This document shows positions 20,571-32,083 of a DNA stretch of 64,000 nt, one piece after another. The notes under the pieces are model-generated. The model ran no database searches and was not told the origin of the DNA. It saw only the letters and a program-made list of their open reading frames with translations. The DNA is taken from contig JAJIRX010000786.1 in the NCBI GenBank assembly GCA_023853785.1, forward strand, positions 50,653 to 114,652, read 5' to 3'. The DNA comes from Psilocybe azurescens (lineage: Eukaryota; Basidiomycota; Agaricomycetes; Agaricales; Agrocybaceae). The position numbers and the translations under genes are program-made. Within the stretch, counting starts at the first letter, position 1. Each line of letters begins with the position of its first letter.

Positions 20571-22440
20571 GTGCAGGGTGTCTTTGCAATTCCCCAATAC
20601 ACAACACCCAATCAAATATTTATATTGATCAGTTCAATCTGGGAGGGTAAGCTTTTAAAGCTTATTACAATAACTAGTTGAGCAGAGTACAGACTGAGGC
20701 AATTGCTCAAGGGTGATCACTAATAGCTAGAGAAACCTTTTAGACAGGCAAGTACACACAAGGCACTGAAATATCAATTGGCAATCTCTCAAAGTGAGGG
20801 TGATCACCAATATCAAGAGGATCACTTTTGGGGGTGAGTGTACATGAGACACTTAACAGATCTTGTTATAAAACCCAAACTTAAAACTATCAAACACTAT
20901 AAGTGATCACCCATATTGACACATAGTAGATCTTTAGTTCCTATAAGCAACTGGGCACACTAGTCTACAGTCCTTAGTTTACTATAGGCAATGTTCTGAA
21001 CAGTTGGATTTCTCTGACAGTTGTCCCTAGTTACTATAAGCAATCACTAGTCTTTATAGGGTTCCAACCCGTACTTAACAATCCCCAGGGCAGTCTTACT
21101 ATAGGTAATGTCCTGAATAGTCAGAGTTCTCTGACAGTTGTCCCTAGTTACTATGAGCAATCACTAGCCATATAGGGTTCCAACTCATACTTAACAATCC
21201 CCAGGGCAGTCCACAGATGACTTATAAAAGCCTGCTTATCAAGTCTAATAGACCTGACGTTTAATATAACAATGGTGATTGCTCACAAACCAGGTAGCGC
21301 CCTAATTGCTTAAGGTGAACTGTAGTGTTCAATTTCTTATCACACAAATCACTAGTCCATGAAGTATTAACACTGGAATTCTTATTCAGAGTAAATTCTG
21401 ATATCAAATCTGGGGTGTAGATTACTTGGTCTCTATTCTAAGATACAGGGCTATTTTTATAGACTAAATAGATACTTTAGCTTGTGATAATTAAAAGAGA
21501 CTAAGAGAAAAGGAAGGAAATGGGCCACGTGCTGCCTAGTCTTTGCTCCACCAATTATAATAGTGGAAAGTACTAGTTTGCCTGGGCTTCAGTGCTTATT
21601 TGAAGATAACATTGTTGTCTATGCAGCAGTGCCTCCTTGGGTAGCAATCACCTGACTTATTTTATCAGATGGCTCATGGCTAAGGCATGTCAGGACTAGA
21701 TTGCTTAGGGGTATATTTCCTAGAAAACCCTACCAAGGTTTCCAAGCACAGTTTCTATTGGTTTAGGACCTCCTGGAACAGAAGGGGCCCTTATCATAAG
21801 GCAATTTATCTCTAGTATTGTGTGGTGATCACTGACTGGGCGATCTCTCACTCACGTTGGCTGCATTGCAAATTACAAGTTTTTATAGTCGGATCTAGTA
21901 GACAGCCATATGCTGAGTTGTACACAAGATTCCAATTGCCAATATACTTGGTCTGTGGGGTGATCCCCGTGTGGCACAGTGATGTCTGATCCCTGAGTGG
22001 TTGATTACCTAATGTAGTGGACAGCCTTTGTGAGGCCTGGACACAGTGATTGCTTTGCTAATTAATAAGGTTTCCATCACTTGGTGATCGCTTGGTAAGG
22101 GACTGATTGGGTGTTACCCCTCATAAGAGCCAAGGTCACTTTCTTAGGTATTCTGCCTTGCGTAGGACTAATAGCATGGTCAATGGTGCAGGCAATCACC
22201 TCAGGCACTCAGTTAGGGCTGCTTTGATAGCTGTGTAGGAAACTAAAGGTAGTCTTTGATTCATAGTGCTGATTAACAGGCCACACTACCCCTTAGTTAG
22301 TTTGTAAGGTTTACTATGCTCATTGGTCCACTAGAAAGTGAAGCCTCAAAGCCTAATAATCTGGCATGTCTTCTACCCTTCACTAGTATAATATACTAGC
22401 TTATTACAGATAATGATTGCAAAAATAAGGGCCTCTGTGT
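20571..22440. other. Unassigned repeat-rich interval with a 117-bp duplication
   Basis: No gene was recognised. A unit of about 117 bp beginning near AATGTTCTGAACAGTT (20990) is repeated at about 21107-21215 with shared TCTCTGACAGTTGTCCCTAG. GTGATCAC and related short palindromes recur through the interval. I found no long terminal repeats, primer-binding site or coding domains, so it is left unclassified. Confidence 0.35.
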
Positions 22441-23130
22441 CTCACTATGAATTGTAAGCTCAGAATGGTTTACACCCTTTCACCAGTCTCAGTATTTTTC
22501 AATAATAGAGCCTATGTTATGCTACATTATCTGTGCCAAATTTTATTTACATGCCTGTGTCCAGTACAATGTTGTAGTCTATGTATACTCCTCATATCTT
22601 ATCTGTTTTTAATGATTATAGGTTTGTTTGAATCAGATTTCTGTGCCTATTTTTGTACTATGCAGTAGCCTGTGTCCCTGGTCCCTGTTCTGGTCTGAGG
22701 CTAAATACAGTAAAAAATGGAAATTTACAACCCACATATATCACTCAAATTGTGTCTGTTTTGGCTGTTTCAAGGCTTGTCTTGATTGGAATTTTGTCCA
22801 GATTTTTTCATGTGCTTTACACCCAGGACCAGGACCGGGTCGGCACTTATTCCTGCTCTGCCCCAGGGCCAAATACACAAAATTGTATCATTACAACCAC
22901 TATATCTCCCTCAAATCCTGTCTGATTTGCATGATTCTGGACTTTTTAAATCACATTTACAGCCCAGTTCTTTTCTGGTTGCTCACCCATAGTTTATTAT
23001 GGTGTGTGCACAAATGCCTGTCAATTCATTGCAAAATTAAGGCTTTACCTGTTTCCTGTAGACACTCAGAGGCCACAGAATGTGTGCTGGACAGCCTGCA
23101 AAAATGCCTGTGTATGAGCCATTGAGCAAA
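22441..23130. repeat. Degenerate internal duplication, units about 165 bp
   Basis: AAATACA..AAATGGAAATTTACAACC at about 22700 and AAATACACAAAATTGTATCA at about 22870 begin similar stretches that continue through TCTCCCTCAAAT and related text. No coding domain was seen. Confidence 0.4.
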
Positions 23131-23489
23131 TTTACTGTACCGTATCATATGGTACAGTGTAGGCTACCCAAAATGGAAGGGAAATATTCACTGGTTCAGA
23201 GGAACCACTGAACCCATATGAAATGCTACACTGTACCTGTACTTTCTATCATATCATATGTTACAATGGTATATTTCACATGTATGCATGCTGTACAGTT
23301 CTAGCAATGAAAGAAGATCAAGCTGAGAAGTCACAGTTGCACTGATGCAATATTATATTAGACAAAAGGGTGAATTAGTACTGAGATGGTGGTAATTCTG
23401 GTAATGGGCAGTAGAATTAGGCTGGCACTTCAGCTTGCATCGATGGCTTCAAGTTGTGCTAGCCATAGCACCAACACTGAACGTCTGGT
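23131..23489. other. CpG-poor gap with ATCATATG near-palindromes
   Basis: GTACCGTATCATATGGTACA at about 23140 and a diverged counterpart at about 23245-23275 (TATCATATCATATGTTACA) face each other around a 100-bp centre. This could be a tiny non-autonomous element. No gene was seen. Confidence 0.3.
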
Positions 23490-25240
23490 GGCTTGCAGCT
23501 GGATACATGTGTTTAGGGGGTTGAAGGGGTATGGAAGACATTAGGTCAACAGAGCAAGAATATATTATAAAAGACATAGCTGTGGTTGAGTCGTGTCTAT
23601 TGAATGAGAACAAGTTGGTTGCAGCTGAACATCAAATATTGCTTAGATGTGAATGTCCTGACCCAATGGGCTGAGCAGCCCAAAGTGTCTGGCACCTACT
23701 CTGACCCTAAGAAGTGTGAGCTGAGAAAACACAGACATTGACATCCATCAAGTACATCTCCTTCAACCTGCCAACAATGCTTAATTCTTAATGTCTGCAA
23801 GTTTTATGTCTGAGCATACTATATATCTGTGATATTACTTTCAGAATATCTGATCTTTGGAATGTTGACTGGGATCTTTACTGGACTTGTTTTTGCTTCA
23901 CCATGCACAAACTGGAATCGATTGCAGGGAGTTAACTTGAAAAGATATGTGCCCCACCATCAATGGATCAGAAAACTGCCCACTGCCCCACCCAGCAGCA
24001 GTGCAAATGCAAACACAAACTGGAAGCCCAGCTCATGCAGAAAGACAAAAAGTGTGTGAGTTTCCAGCTCTGCACTAGACTTGCCTGCACATGAATTCTG
24101 ATTCACAGTCATTGCTTCACTTCCCTCTGTCCTTTCCCTTTCTTTCCAACATCACAACACACCAGATAACATCCTTTCTCACCACATACACAACCAACCA
24201 TACCAAGCTCTCTCTTCTGCAATCCTGCCTCCTCCACTCACTCAACATGCTCAATGCACACATGGGAGAACACAAACCTGAGCAGGGAGCTTGGGGTTTT
24301 GTGCAGAAAGGTGCAGGCATACAAGGAGACAAAAGAGGGCATACAGAGAGAGAGGGAGGAGCTGAGGAAGGAGGTTGGGAGGTTGGTTGAGAGAGGTGTG
24401 TGGGTTTTTTTTGGTTGGTTGCTTCCTTTTACTGGTTGAACACAAGTTTCTGATTATGCATCTGTACATAGTGCAAGTTGAGCATGATTATGAGAAATGG
24501 CCTGTCAGTCAGATGCAGCTGTTCAGTAATGCAGATACAAAATGACACACATACATTGCATACCCTGTATAACCTCAGACACATATCCTGATCTATCCAT
24601 TGTTTCTACAGATGAAGGTCCTAGTGTTGTAGTGCACCCCAACCAACTGTGCTACATCTTTCCCACTCATCCCGCCACTCTCCACCAAGCAAGTAGCGCA
24701 CTCATGCATGCATGCCCATGTGGTAGTGCTCAAGGCAAGAGTTATGAAGCAGGCAGCGGAGTTGGAGGGGTGTGTTTGTACAAAAATGAGGGGTTGGGTG
24801 CAAGGGAACAAGAGATACAGAGAGATAAGAGAGGGATAGGCAACATTATAAAGTGTGTGAGGGAGGAGTGGTGATAGTGATAGGCATATGCATATGCACA
24901 GGGATAGGGAAAGGGAAAAGCAAACAGAGGGTGAGAGTGGTTGGGATCAGATTGAGCAGCATGAGCAGGATAGTCATGATCTTGGGCTTGGGGATGGTGG
25001 GGGGACAGGTGGGAATGGAGGAGGCCAAGAGACACAGAGATAGATACAGAGATAGATACAGAGATGGAGGAGGGGGATGAGGGGGAGATGGAGGAAGAGC
25101 AGATCATTGAAATGCTCAATGTGACTGTTGTGACAAACTGGATGCTCAAGCACAAGATCAGGGGTTGAGCAAGCAGGTGAGTGTTCATCTGTGATTTTTT
25201 ACATTTCTTAATTTTTTTGTTCTCCCTGTAGTTCTGTCTG
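23490..25240 (+). pseudogene. Family B gene, CpG-decayed copy
   Basis: The flank at 23490-23620 matches 47836-47955. The coding part then follows the family B order: QQCKCKHKLEAQLMQKDKK-like first exon ending at GTGTGTGAGT near 24055, a coiled-coil exon (about 24170-24395), a DDGP-type exon at about 24612, and an acidic stretch (HRDREREKQTEGESGWDQIE, HEQDSHDLGLGD) near 24895-25000. It stops at about 25240, inside the intron where the right inverted arm begins. Compared with the other copies nearly every CpG is TpG or CpA. It preserves the acidic region that copies 1 and 2 have lost or scrambled. Confidence 0.7.
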
Positions 25241-25699
25241 TCCACATGCCACACTGGTGTCACAGGAAATTGATATGACCAGAATCCTGCAGCCTTGGAT
25301 GTAGAACATGTTTATTGACACATTGAACTGCAAGAAAGCAAACACTGTCAAACTCTAAGGACATGAGCTCACTGAAGGCGAGCATTTAGAGCACATGGCT
25401 CTTATGCACCATGTCAGAGCTGGTGGACATAGTGCCTACACACGAAATTCTGCTATTGGAACTGGACACATTGGTTCAGAAACAGGTGCCGGAAGACTTA
25501 ATTGCAAATAGACATGACTCCTCAGCTTCTCCATTCATGTAATGACCAACAGTAAAATTAACACCGATATATATTAAAATCAACAATGTGTATATATCTA
25601 TCCAAAATGTTATCCACGACCAGAACAAGGTCCACAATAGTATATATATCACGTAGCCCGTATGGTACTCGAGCTAACGATGGTGTGAGCTGATACCAC

Positions 25700-26281
25700 C
25701 TAAAGGTTGGCGTTGATCGGAGTACAGCCGACATTGACGGCGCCGTTCTGTGGTGAAGAAATTAGCATTTATTCAAAGAATAGCTTTACAGTAAAATTAC
25801 TCACAAACTGGTTGCCGGTGCAGCAGACTGGCTGGGCGGTGCTAAACAAATAATATCAGATGTACTGCTTTCGTTTAAGAAAAATGTAGTACCAGAGTTG
25901 CCGGCAGCGGCGATGACGCTGACCGGGGTGCACTGGACTATTAAAAGAAAGTAGGTCAGTCAGTCGAATTTAAATCAACCATAGGCATGAAGCTCGACTC
26001 ACTTCCAACGATTGCATCAATTGGTCCAATAACAGCGTTCAAAACAGACGCAAGCCCAGCGTTATTTGCGGCCAGAGTCTTTGCCTGATTGAACATAACG
26101 GTAAGTTATTACACCCTTGGTCGTCCAATAAATCCAGTCGACTTACAGTTCCAACCTGGTTGCAGCACTGAAGAGTACCGGTGTTGCATTGGTTGCTGGG
26201 TTCACCACCGCGGGCAACTACGTTAGCAGTGGCGAGCAGGGGAAGAGCAAGGAGAGCAATGGCCGAGATACGAGAGAACAT
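25700..26281 (-). pseudogene. Class I hydrophobin, copy 2, same frameshift as copy 1
   Basis: Exons are 26281-26147, 26084-26003, 25937-25893, 25841-25805 and 25747-25700. The predicted text matches copy 1 except for a Val-to-Ile change in exon 2 (AVIGPIDAIVG) and a one-base shorter T run before the exon 3 acceptor. Exon 3 is again 45 nt, reading AACTCTG at the donor, so the fifth cysteine is lost and exons 4-5 are out of frame. A shared lesion in two copies that differ elsewhere means it was inherited before the duplication or spread by conversion. Confidence 0.8.
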
Positions 26282-26363
26282 GTTGGGACTAGTTGTCTGG
26301 AGAGGGACTGTAGCTGTAATAGAGGAGTTGACACTGAGGAACCACAGACAGCTTGCAGGCGCT

Positions 26364-26370
26364 CTTTATA
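26364..26370 (-). promoter_or_regulatory. TATA box of hydrophobin copy 2
   Basis: TATAAAG on the minus strand lies 89 bp upstream of the ATG at 26281 and is conserved with the other two copies. Confidence 0.6.
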
Positions 26371-27604
26371 TTTTTTCCCGCCTTCTGTCGTAAGGCCAGA
26401 ATTGGAATGGGCAAATATTTTTGATGCAGGGTCTGACAGTTCGGTCTAGAAGGCTCGGTGATTATTTTTGTGAAGCAAGTTAGCCGATTAGAAACTTGGA
26501 TGTCAATGTAACTTTAACAGCTGTCAAGAAAACACAAATAGTAACTTGTTTGTCTTTTTTATATACTGCTCCGAGCGAAGAGGTGTCTGGAGCTAGCAGA
26601 GCACATCCTTATAATAATGACCTCGTGACAGTCCTATTACTTGGACATTGAGACGCACATCTGATATTGGTCTGCAATGAGACCCCCAGTGCTAGAACTA
26701 AGAAAAGGTCATACCCGCAGAAAAGAATTTTTCTTCTTTCTTTCAGAAATCAGAACATATATAGTACCATTACAACATCCTGTCAGTGTGCTTCTTTGCT
26801 TCCATTTACTTATTTGTTATATGTCAAAGTGACCTCACTGTTCTAACCAAAAATAGCCGCCATTGAGATCTGTCTAATGCCAATTTCAAACGCATTCCAA
26901 GAGCGCCTACACTTCGAAAAGGGATATGTATAGCTTTGAGGCCGTGATTCTACTATTGCCTACGCCATTCCAGAGAGAATCGCCGCCCAGTCGCGCTTTA
27001 CGCGTATAATATTATGAGTCGTCTATTAGTAGTACTCCTTTCTTGACATATCGAATGTGGGCGGGCTATAACTCTTTGAGTTAGACGATTAACGTAACTA
27101 CATCGGCTTTGAACTGTTATATTACTTATGTGAGTCGAATTTGATTCCTATTTTGAAAGCGAGTAACCGGACTAGTGCGAAGGATCAATTGTTCGAGCTC
27201 GGCTCCTGCAGAAGCGCAGTGAAGGCGTGGCATGAGCGGAAATATGCGCGTTAGACATTTAGCGATAGACCGGGAACCCCGCGCGCCACACTTATGTCCA
27301 TCCGTTACGGGGATTCCCCGCATAACCAACATTTTATTTGCGCTCATGAGTATTTCACGATCTTTAAATCTCAAAATCTGAATCAACAATCCCTAAACTG
27401 GTAGGCATCAAGAAGATTGTTACCGGGTATGTCATGCGATCAGGCAAGATGAATTTCCACAATGCGCATTGCATCAAATCAAAGAAATTAAAGATGGTCA
27501 TTCAAATTTCAACCGAGCTTTGACAACTTATGCGTCGCGGCGATTGAATGGAGGTCTGATTCTCGGTACAGTACTATACGGCTCCACTACAGTACGTACA
27601 TATA
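26371..27604. other. Non-coding interval of block 2
   Basis: This corresponds to 3214-4445. It contains CGGGGATTCCCCG at about 27308-27320, the counterpart of the inverted motif at 3489. No gene was seen. Confidence 0.5.
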
Positions 27605-28112
27605 TCATGTCGATTTATACCTAATGACACTAGATCTGTCATTGTTTCCCCACCACGTCGGGAATGAGATCACATTTCCACTGGCGCCAAACACTGCAAA
27701 GGAAAAGACGAAAAGAATTACCTGGCTCCCACCGTCGAGATCAGCAGACAGGAGGTAGTTGTTGTACTGAGAGAAAGAGTGACTTTTTAATGCCCATAAA
27801 ACGACAATAGCTGTGTGTGAGATGGACGCTCACCTTTACAAACCATCGTAGGCGCCTCATACTTAACCACCATTGAGCAAATACGCCAATCATAAGACAC
27901 GACCACCATTGTCCATTGACGGAATAAGGTGGCCCTCAAATTGTGATTTAATTGAGACGACGGACAGTTACGAGAGGCCTCACCATAGATGATAGAGCGT
28001 AATAACAGGTACGTTGATATATTTCATGGCCTTGGCGAGGCGTGAGTCTGGTCTGAAGTATCTCTGAATCCACATAATATAGAACGGCAATGGGATAAAG
28101 AGGTTAGTGAGC
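27605..28112 (-). pseudogene. OPT-family oligopeptide transporter, C-terminal tail (copy 2)
   Basis: Exons are 28112-27984 (PLPFYIMWIQRYFR, RLAKAMKYINVPVIT), about 27934-27836 (PPYSVNGQWWSCLMIG and VFAQWWL) and 27766-27605 (YNNYLLSADLDGG, SFPTWWGNN, stop). This is the best preserved of the four tails and shows the aromatic helix missing from copy 1. An A-to-G change turns the exon 2 acceptor from GAAG into GAGG, which would move the AG by one base and shift the frame. The first two thirds of the transporter is absent. Confidence 0.65.
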
Positions 28113-28265
28113 CTAGAGAAATTTCTTGGTCAATATTTCACCAGGTGGCCGCAGTTTAGACTCGTGTAGCGGCTGGGCTAGACCTCACGAGTATGCCGCA
28201 GTCTAGGTGTTTCAGTACGGCACTTTTCTCCCCCACGGGCCGACACCGAACTTCCTTTTAGGGAA

Positions 28266-28284
28266 CTTACCCTAACCCTAACAA
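28266..28284. repeat. Telomere-like CCCTAA pair at block junction
   Basis: TTACCCTAACCCTAACA lies between the OPT block and family B copy 1. Equivalents occur at about 40631-40645 and 48854-48870. Two units only. The same bases also read as a GTAAG splice donor on the other strand, so a telomeric origin is not required. Confidence 0.5.
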
Positions 28285-28528
28285 GCCTGAACCGAACGAG
28301 ATGAGGTTCGCAGATTCATGGTTTCCGTCTCTTTCAACCAACCTGCTATCGTCCAATAATGCTTATCCTGTGCCAGTCTTATGTCTGGACATTACATGTC
28401 ATCTGATACTGATGTCTGGTCTTTGGGATATCTGATCTTTGAAATCTTGACTGCGATCTTTCCTAGATAGTACCCTGGGCTTGCCTTTGACTCCTGTGCG
28501 AACACTTGACCGGAGCAATTGAACGAAC

Positions 28529-31500
28529 ATGGGGCCCCCGCCGTCGGAGTCAACGAATCAGAACACGGCCCGCCACCCCACTCGGCAACAGGATCAGCGC
28601 GAACACGAACTGGAAGCACAACTCGCCCGGAAAGACGAAGAAATGTGTGAGTTACCAACTCTGCGGTAGACTTGCCCTCATGTGAATTCTGATTCACGCT
28701 TGTTGCCTCCCCGCCTTCCTTCTCCTCTCCTCTCCCCTCTTCACCGTCACCATCGCCCCGCGCAACCCAAACATCACAACCCACCAGATAACATCGCTCC
28801 TTGTCTCCTCCACAAGCCGCCGCACCAAGCTCTCCCTCCTACACTCGCGGCTCCTCCATGCGCCCGACACGCTCGACGCACATGCATGGGAGAACGCAGA
28901 GCCACGCAGGGAGGTTGGGGCTACGAAGAAGAAGGTGCATGCGTGCGAGGCGGTGAGGGAGGGCGTGCAGAGGGAGAGGGATGAGTTGAGGGAAGAGGTG
29001 GAGAAGCTTGTTGAGAGAGGTATGTGCGTTTTCTTTTTGCTTTGCCTAGTTGTTCCCTTCTATTGCGTGAACGCGAATTTTTGATGATGTGTTTGTATAG
29101 TGCAAGTGGAGGATAATTATAAGAAATGGCCTGTCAGCCGGATGCAGCTGTCTCGCAGGTACGAACACGTATAGTAATACACTGTATTACACTGTATAAT
29201 CTCTCACAGATGACGGTCCTGTCGTTATCGTTCACCAACCAACCCCGCCACATTGTTCTCGCTCTCATCCTAACCGCTCCTCCCCAAACCGCTCCCCCTA
29301 CGCACCCAAACTAACGCACATCCTCTCCACACAGCTCCCCGCCGAAAATGTAGCGCACGCACGCGCGGCGGCGCTCGAGGCGCGGGTGACGAGGCGGGAG
29401 GCAGAGTTGGAGGGGTGTGTTTGTATGAGGGGGATGCGTGCGGGAGCGGAACAAGTGGAGACGGAAGAGCCTAAGGGACACAGAGACAGAGGAGGGGGGA
29501 TGAGAGAGAGGCAGAAGAAGAGCAGATCATCACGATGCTCAACGTGACTGTTACGCGGAACCGGATGCTCGAGAGCAAGATCAAGGGGTTGAGCGAGCAT
29601 GTAAGTGTTCGCCTGCTATTTTTTGTGTTTCTTCTTTTGTTATCCCTGTAGTTCTGCCTGCCGTTCTCGTTCTCGTTTCCACTGTGCATCCGCATTTTTT
29701 TTTATCCCTTCGTTCTTCCCTTCTTCATTCATTGTATGCTTTTTGCTTCCCAGTATCTCGTCTTTTCCGCTCTCGCTCCTTTTGTGCTTTTGATTTTGAT
29801 TTTTCATTCGTTCTTATAAATTTCGAGTTCTGTCCTGCACTCTGACTCTTTCTTTCTTTTTCATCTAGCTCGCTAATGCGCGGGCGGCATCTGCATCTGT
29901 GGCTGCTTGCGCTGCTTCCTCATCGTCATCGACGGCCACTTCGACTCCTCGAGTTTCTTCGGCCATAACCAACGTCGACACCAGGGGAGCGGCTATCTCG
30001 ACTCGGGCATTGGCTTCCAATGCTTCTGCCAGCTCCAACTCTTTCATCGGAACCCAATTCCAGGCCTAGTACTATTGCTAGCGGCCGGCTCGTGCGTCTT
30101 CACTACTACCATTACCGCTACCGCTGCCGCCGCTACGTTTTCCACCACCACCGGCTTTATCGCCCGCTCCCGCTGCTGACAAAACTCAACCTCAACCCCA
30201 GACACAGACACAAGCATAGTCCACGGAAATCTACAGGGCAACGGGCGGGACGAAGGCAGCGATGCGTACGCCCACATCGTTGGAATTGGAAGGCCCGCTG
30301 GAAGATCTGAAAATCTGGGTGTCTCATTTGGAAGCAGAGTGTGCGGGGTACGTCCTCTTGGGTTTTGCGTTTTTACGTTTTTGCGTTGTCTCCCTTTTTC
30401 ACTTTTCTCGTTTTCGTTTGTTTTGTTCTTCCTTCATACGCTGCGCGCTTCCTGGTTTTGTTCTTCTTGGAGCTCGTAGAAGTGGGAGTGTTTCGGATCC
30501 AAGTTTTGGTTTTGGTTTTGGACGGGATTTTCTGTTTTCTGGTTTGATGCGTTACGTTGCTAATTTACTTGATGAATAGGTTGAGCGAGGAGGTTGAAGA
30601 TATGCGCCGGCATAGTGCGCCGGTGGTACAGGATCAGGGGCGACGGCGGGGGCAAGAGAGCGAGATGTGAACGTGGTTGTGGTTGGAAATGCGGACAGTA
30701 CGAAGCAGGACTCGGAAGAGGGGCTTGCACGTCAATATCGACAAAGTCACCAGCACGAGGATGAGGGACGAGAAGAGCAGCAGCGCGCCTACGCAGGGGA
30801 TGGAGGCCGTGGGCGGTTAATATCGCCGCTCGGCGTCCCTGTCATTGGACCTGGGCCTGGAGAGGAGGAAGAGCACGAGCGAGAGGTGTGTTACATTTTT
30901 TCATGCATTAACATTTTGTCGTATTTTGTTGGGCTTTCTGTTTCGCATTGGGGAGCGATGTACCAGTTGCATGAGTCCATGGGTTCCTCATATTCCACTA
31001 CATTGTGTGTGACTGCATTGCTTGTCTCACATTGTCTTCGATTTACTATTTATATTTCTTTCTAAAATAAACAACGAAGTCTTTCATAATCCAAGTTTCG
31101 ATTGATCTTGCTGACCCCCTCTTTCAGTCATTCTCTCTAGGTTGTATTCGTAAAAGGAATACGAATACGAACACGAACACGAACGCCCTCATCATCACTG
31201 GCTCGTCGGATAAGGCCATCTTCATCTCCGCCTCCGTCTCCGGCACAGGCTCTGTTTCGGTTCATATACCCGTTGTTCTCCCAATGTACCGGATTTAATG
31301 GACAACGACAACGAAGACGGCGACGGCGAGATGTCGATGGAGCTCGCGACGCCGCTGATGCCTACGAGCGTGTTCTCGATGTCTGTTCGTGATTCGGAGA
31401 GATTAGAAGAAGAAGAAGAAGAAGAGGATGGAGGTGATCATGTAGTGCACCTACGTCAATCACTGGATGAGGGGCAGGGTCGAGGTTGGATTCGGAACTA

Positions 31501-31621
31501 TCTGAATGATGAAGATCAGGCCGGCTATCGTGAATACGAACACGAACAGCAGGAAGGGTCTGGCGACAATGACGATGGTGATTATGATGACGATCAGCGA
31601 GATCGAGATGTAACGGTGTGA
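28529..31621 (+). pseudogene. Family B coiled-coil acidic protein, copy 1
   Basis: Start at ATG 28529 (MGPPPSESTNQN), with exon 1 ending HELEAQLARKDEEM before GTGAGT. A heptad-like Glu/Arg coiled-coil exon follows (HACEAVREGVQRERDELREE, to about 29018), then a short VQVEDNYKKWPVSRM exon, a DDGPVVIVHQP exon at 29210, an Ala/Ser-rich exon near 29870, LEGPLEDLKI near 30285, and GGRGRLISPLGVPVIGPGPG near 30810. A terminal acidic exon reads DNDNEDGDGEMSMEL to DRDVTV then TGA at 31619. About 200 bp is deleted near 29450 compared with copy 2, which switches frame. The family is unknown to me. The repeated Glu/Asp-rich and coiled-coil composition suggests a structural or nuclear role, but nothing proves it. 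Confidence 0.55.
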
Positions 31622-32077
31622 TTGCCGTTAAGTTCTGTGGGGCCAGAACTATGCTCGGGCGATGGGATGATTGGTTAGCGTTGTTCGATTTCACGTTTTG
31701 CTTTTTTTTCTTTTTTTTCTTTCATTTTGGTTGATTTAAATTCGGATGTATATACGGTTGCGATATAGGTTTCTTACATTTTGTACTCGTTTTATTTTGT
31801 GTAAGGGAGTATATGAGGCATGTGAATACGCTGTTCGTGCAAGTTTCAATATGGCTGGGTAATGCAACGACATAGTACAGCTATATATCGCTATGCCTCA
31901 ACGCTAAGCCACAGGTAGAGCATGAGGCCTGTAGTTCCTCCAAGCCACTCAAGATTCCTTTCTTTCGTTCGCAATATTATTACAGAACCAGCGATTCGGG
32001 TATTCCGCGAGGCCGAACAGTCTTATTCTAGAGACTGGGCTAATTCAGTATCAACCTTTGACGTCTTTGTGCTGGTG
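31622..32077. other. 3' flank of family B copy 1
   Basis: This is collinear with 44223-44680 apart from scattered substitutions. No gene was seen. Confidence 0.5.
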
Positions 32078-32083
32078 ATATGA

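Larger units (their letters stand above)
25217..28190 (-). repeat. Right arm of the 3-kb inverted segmental duplication
   Basis: This is the inverted partner of 2340-5602, from the intron-end string TTCTCCCTGTAGTTCTGTCT through hydrophobin copy 2 and the OPT tail. It ends at about 28190, before the hypothetical-protein tail present in the left arm. A third, more diverged version spans 37550-40440. Confidence 0.85.

Noticed and set aside
20571..22440. Possible LTR retrotransposon
   Set aside because: There is a 117-bp internal duplication but no paired long terminal repeats, no TG...CA termini with target duplication, and no gag or pol motifs were found.
28529..31621. Family B copy 1 as a functional gene
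   Set aside because: Several exons are clean, but the roughly 200-bp deletion near 29450 and frame changes later in the gene mean that a continuous product cannot be assembled with ordinary splicing.
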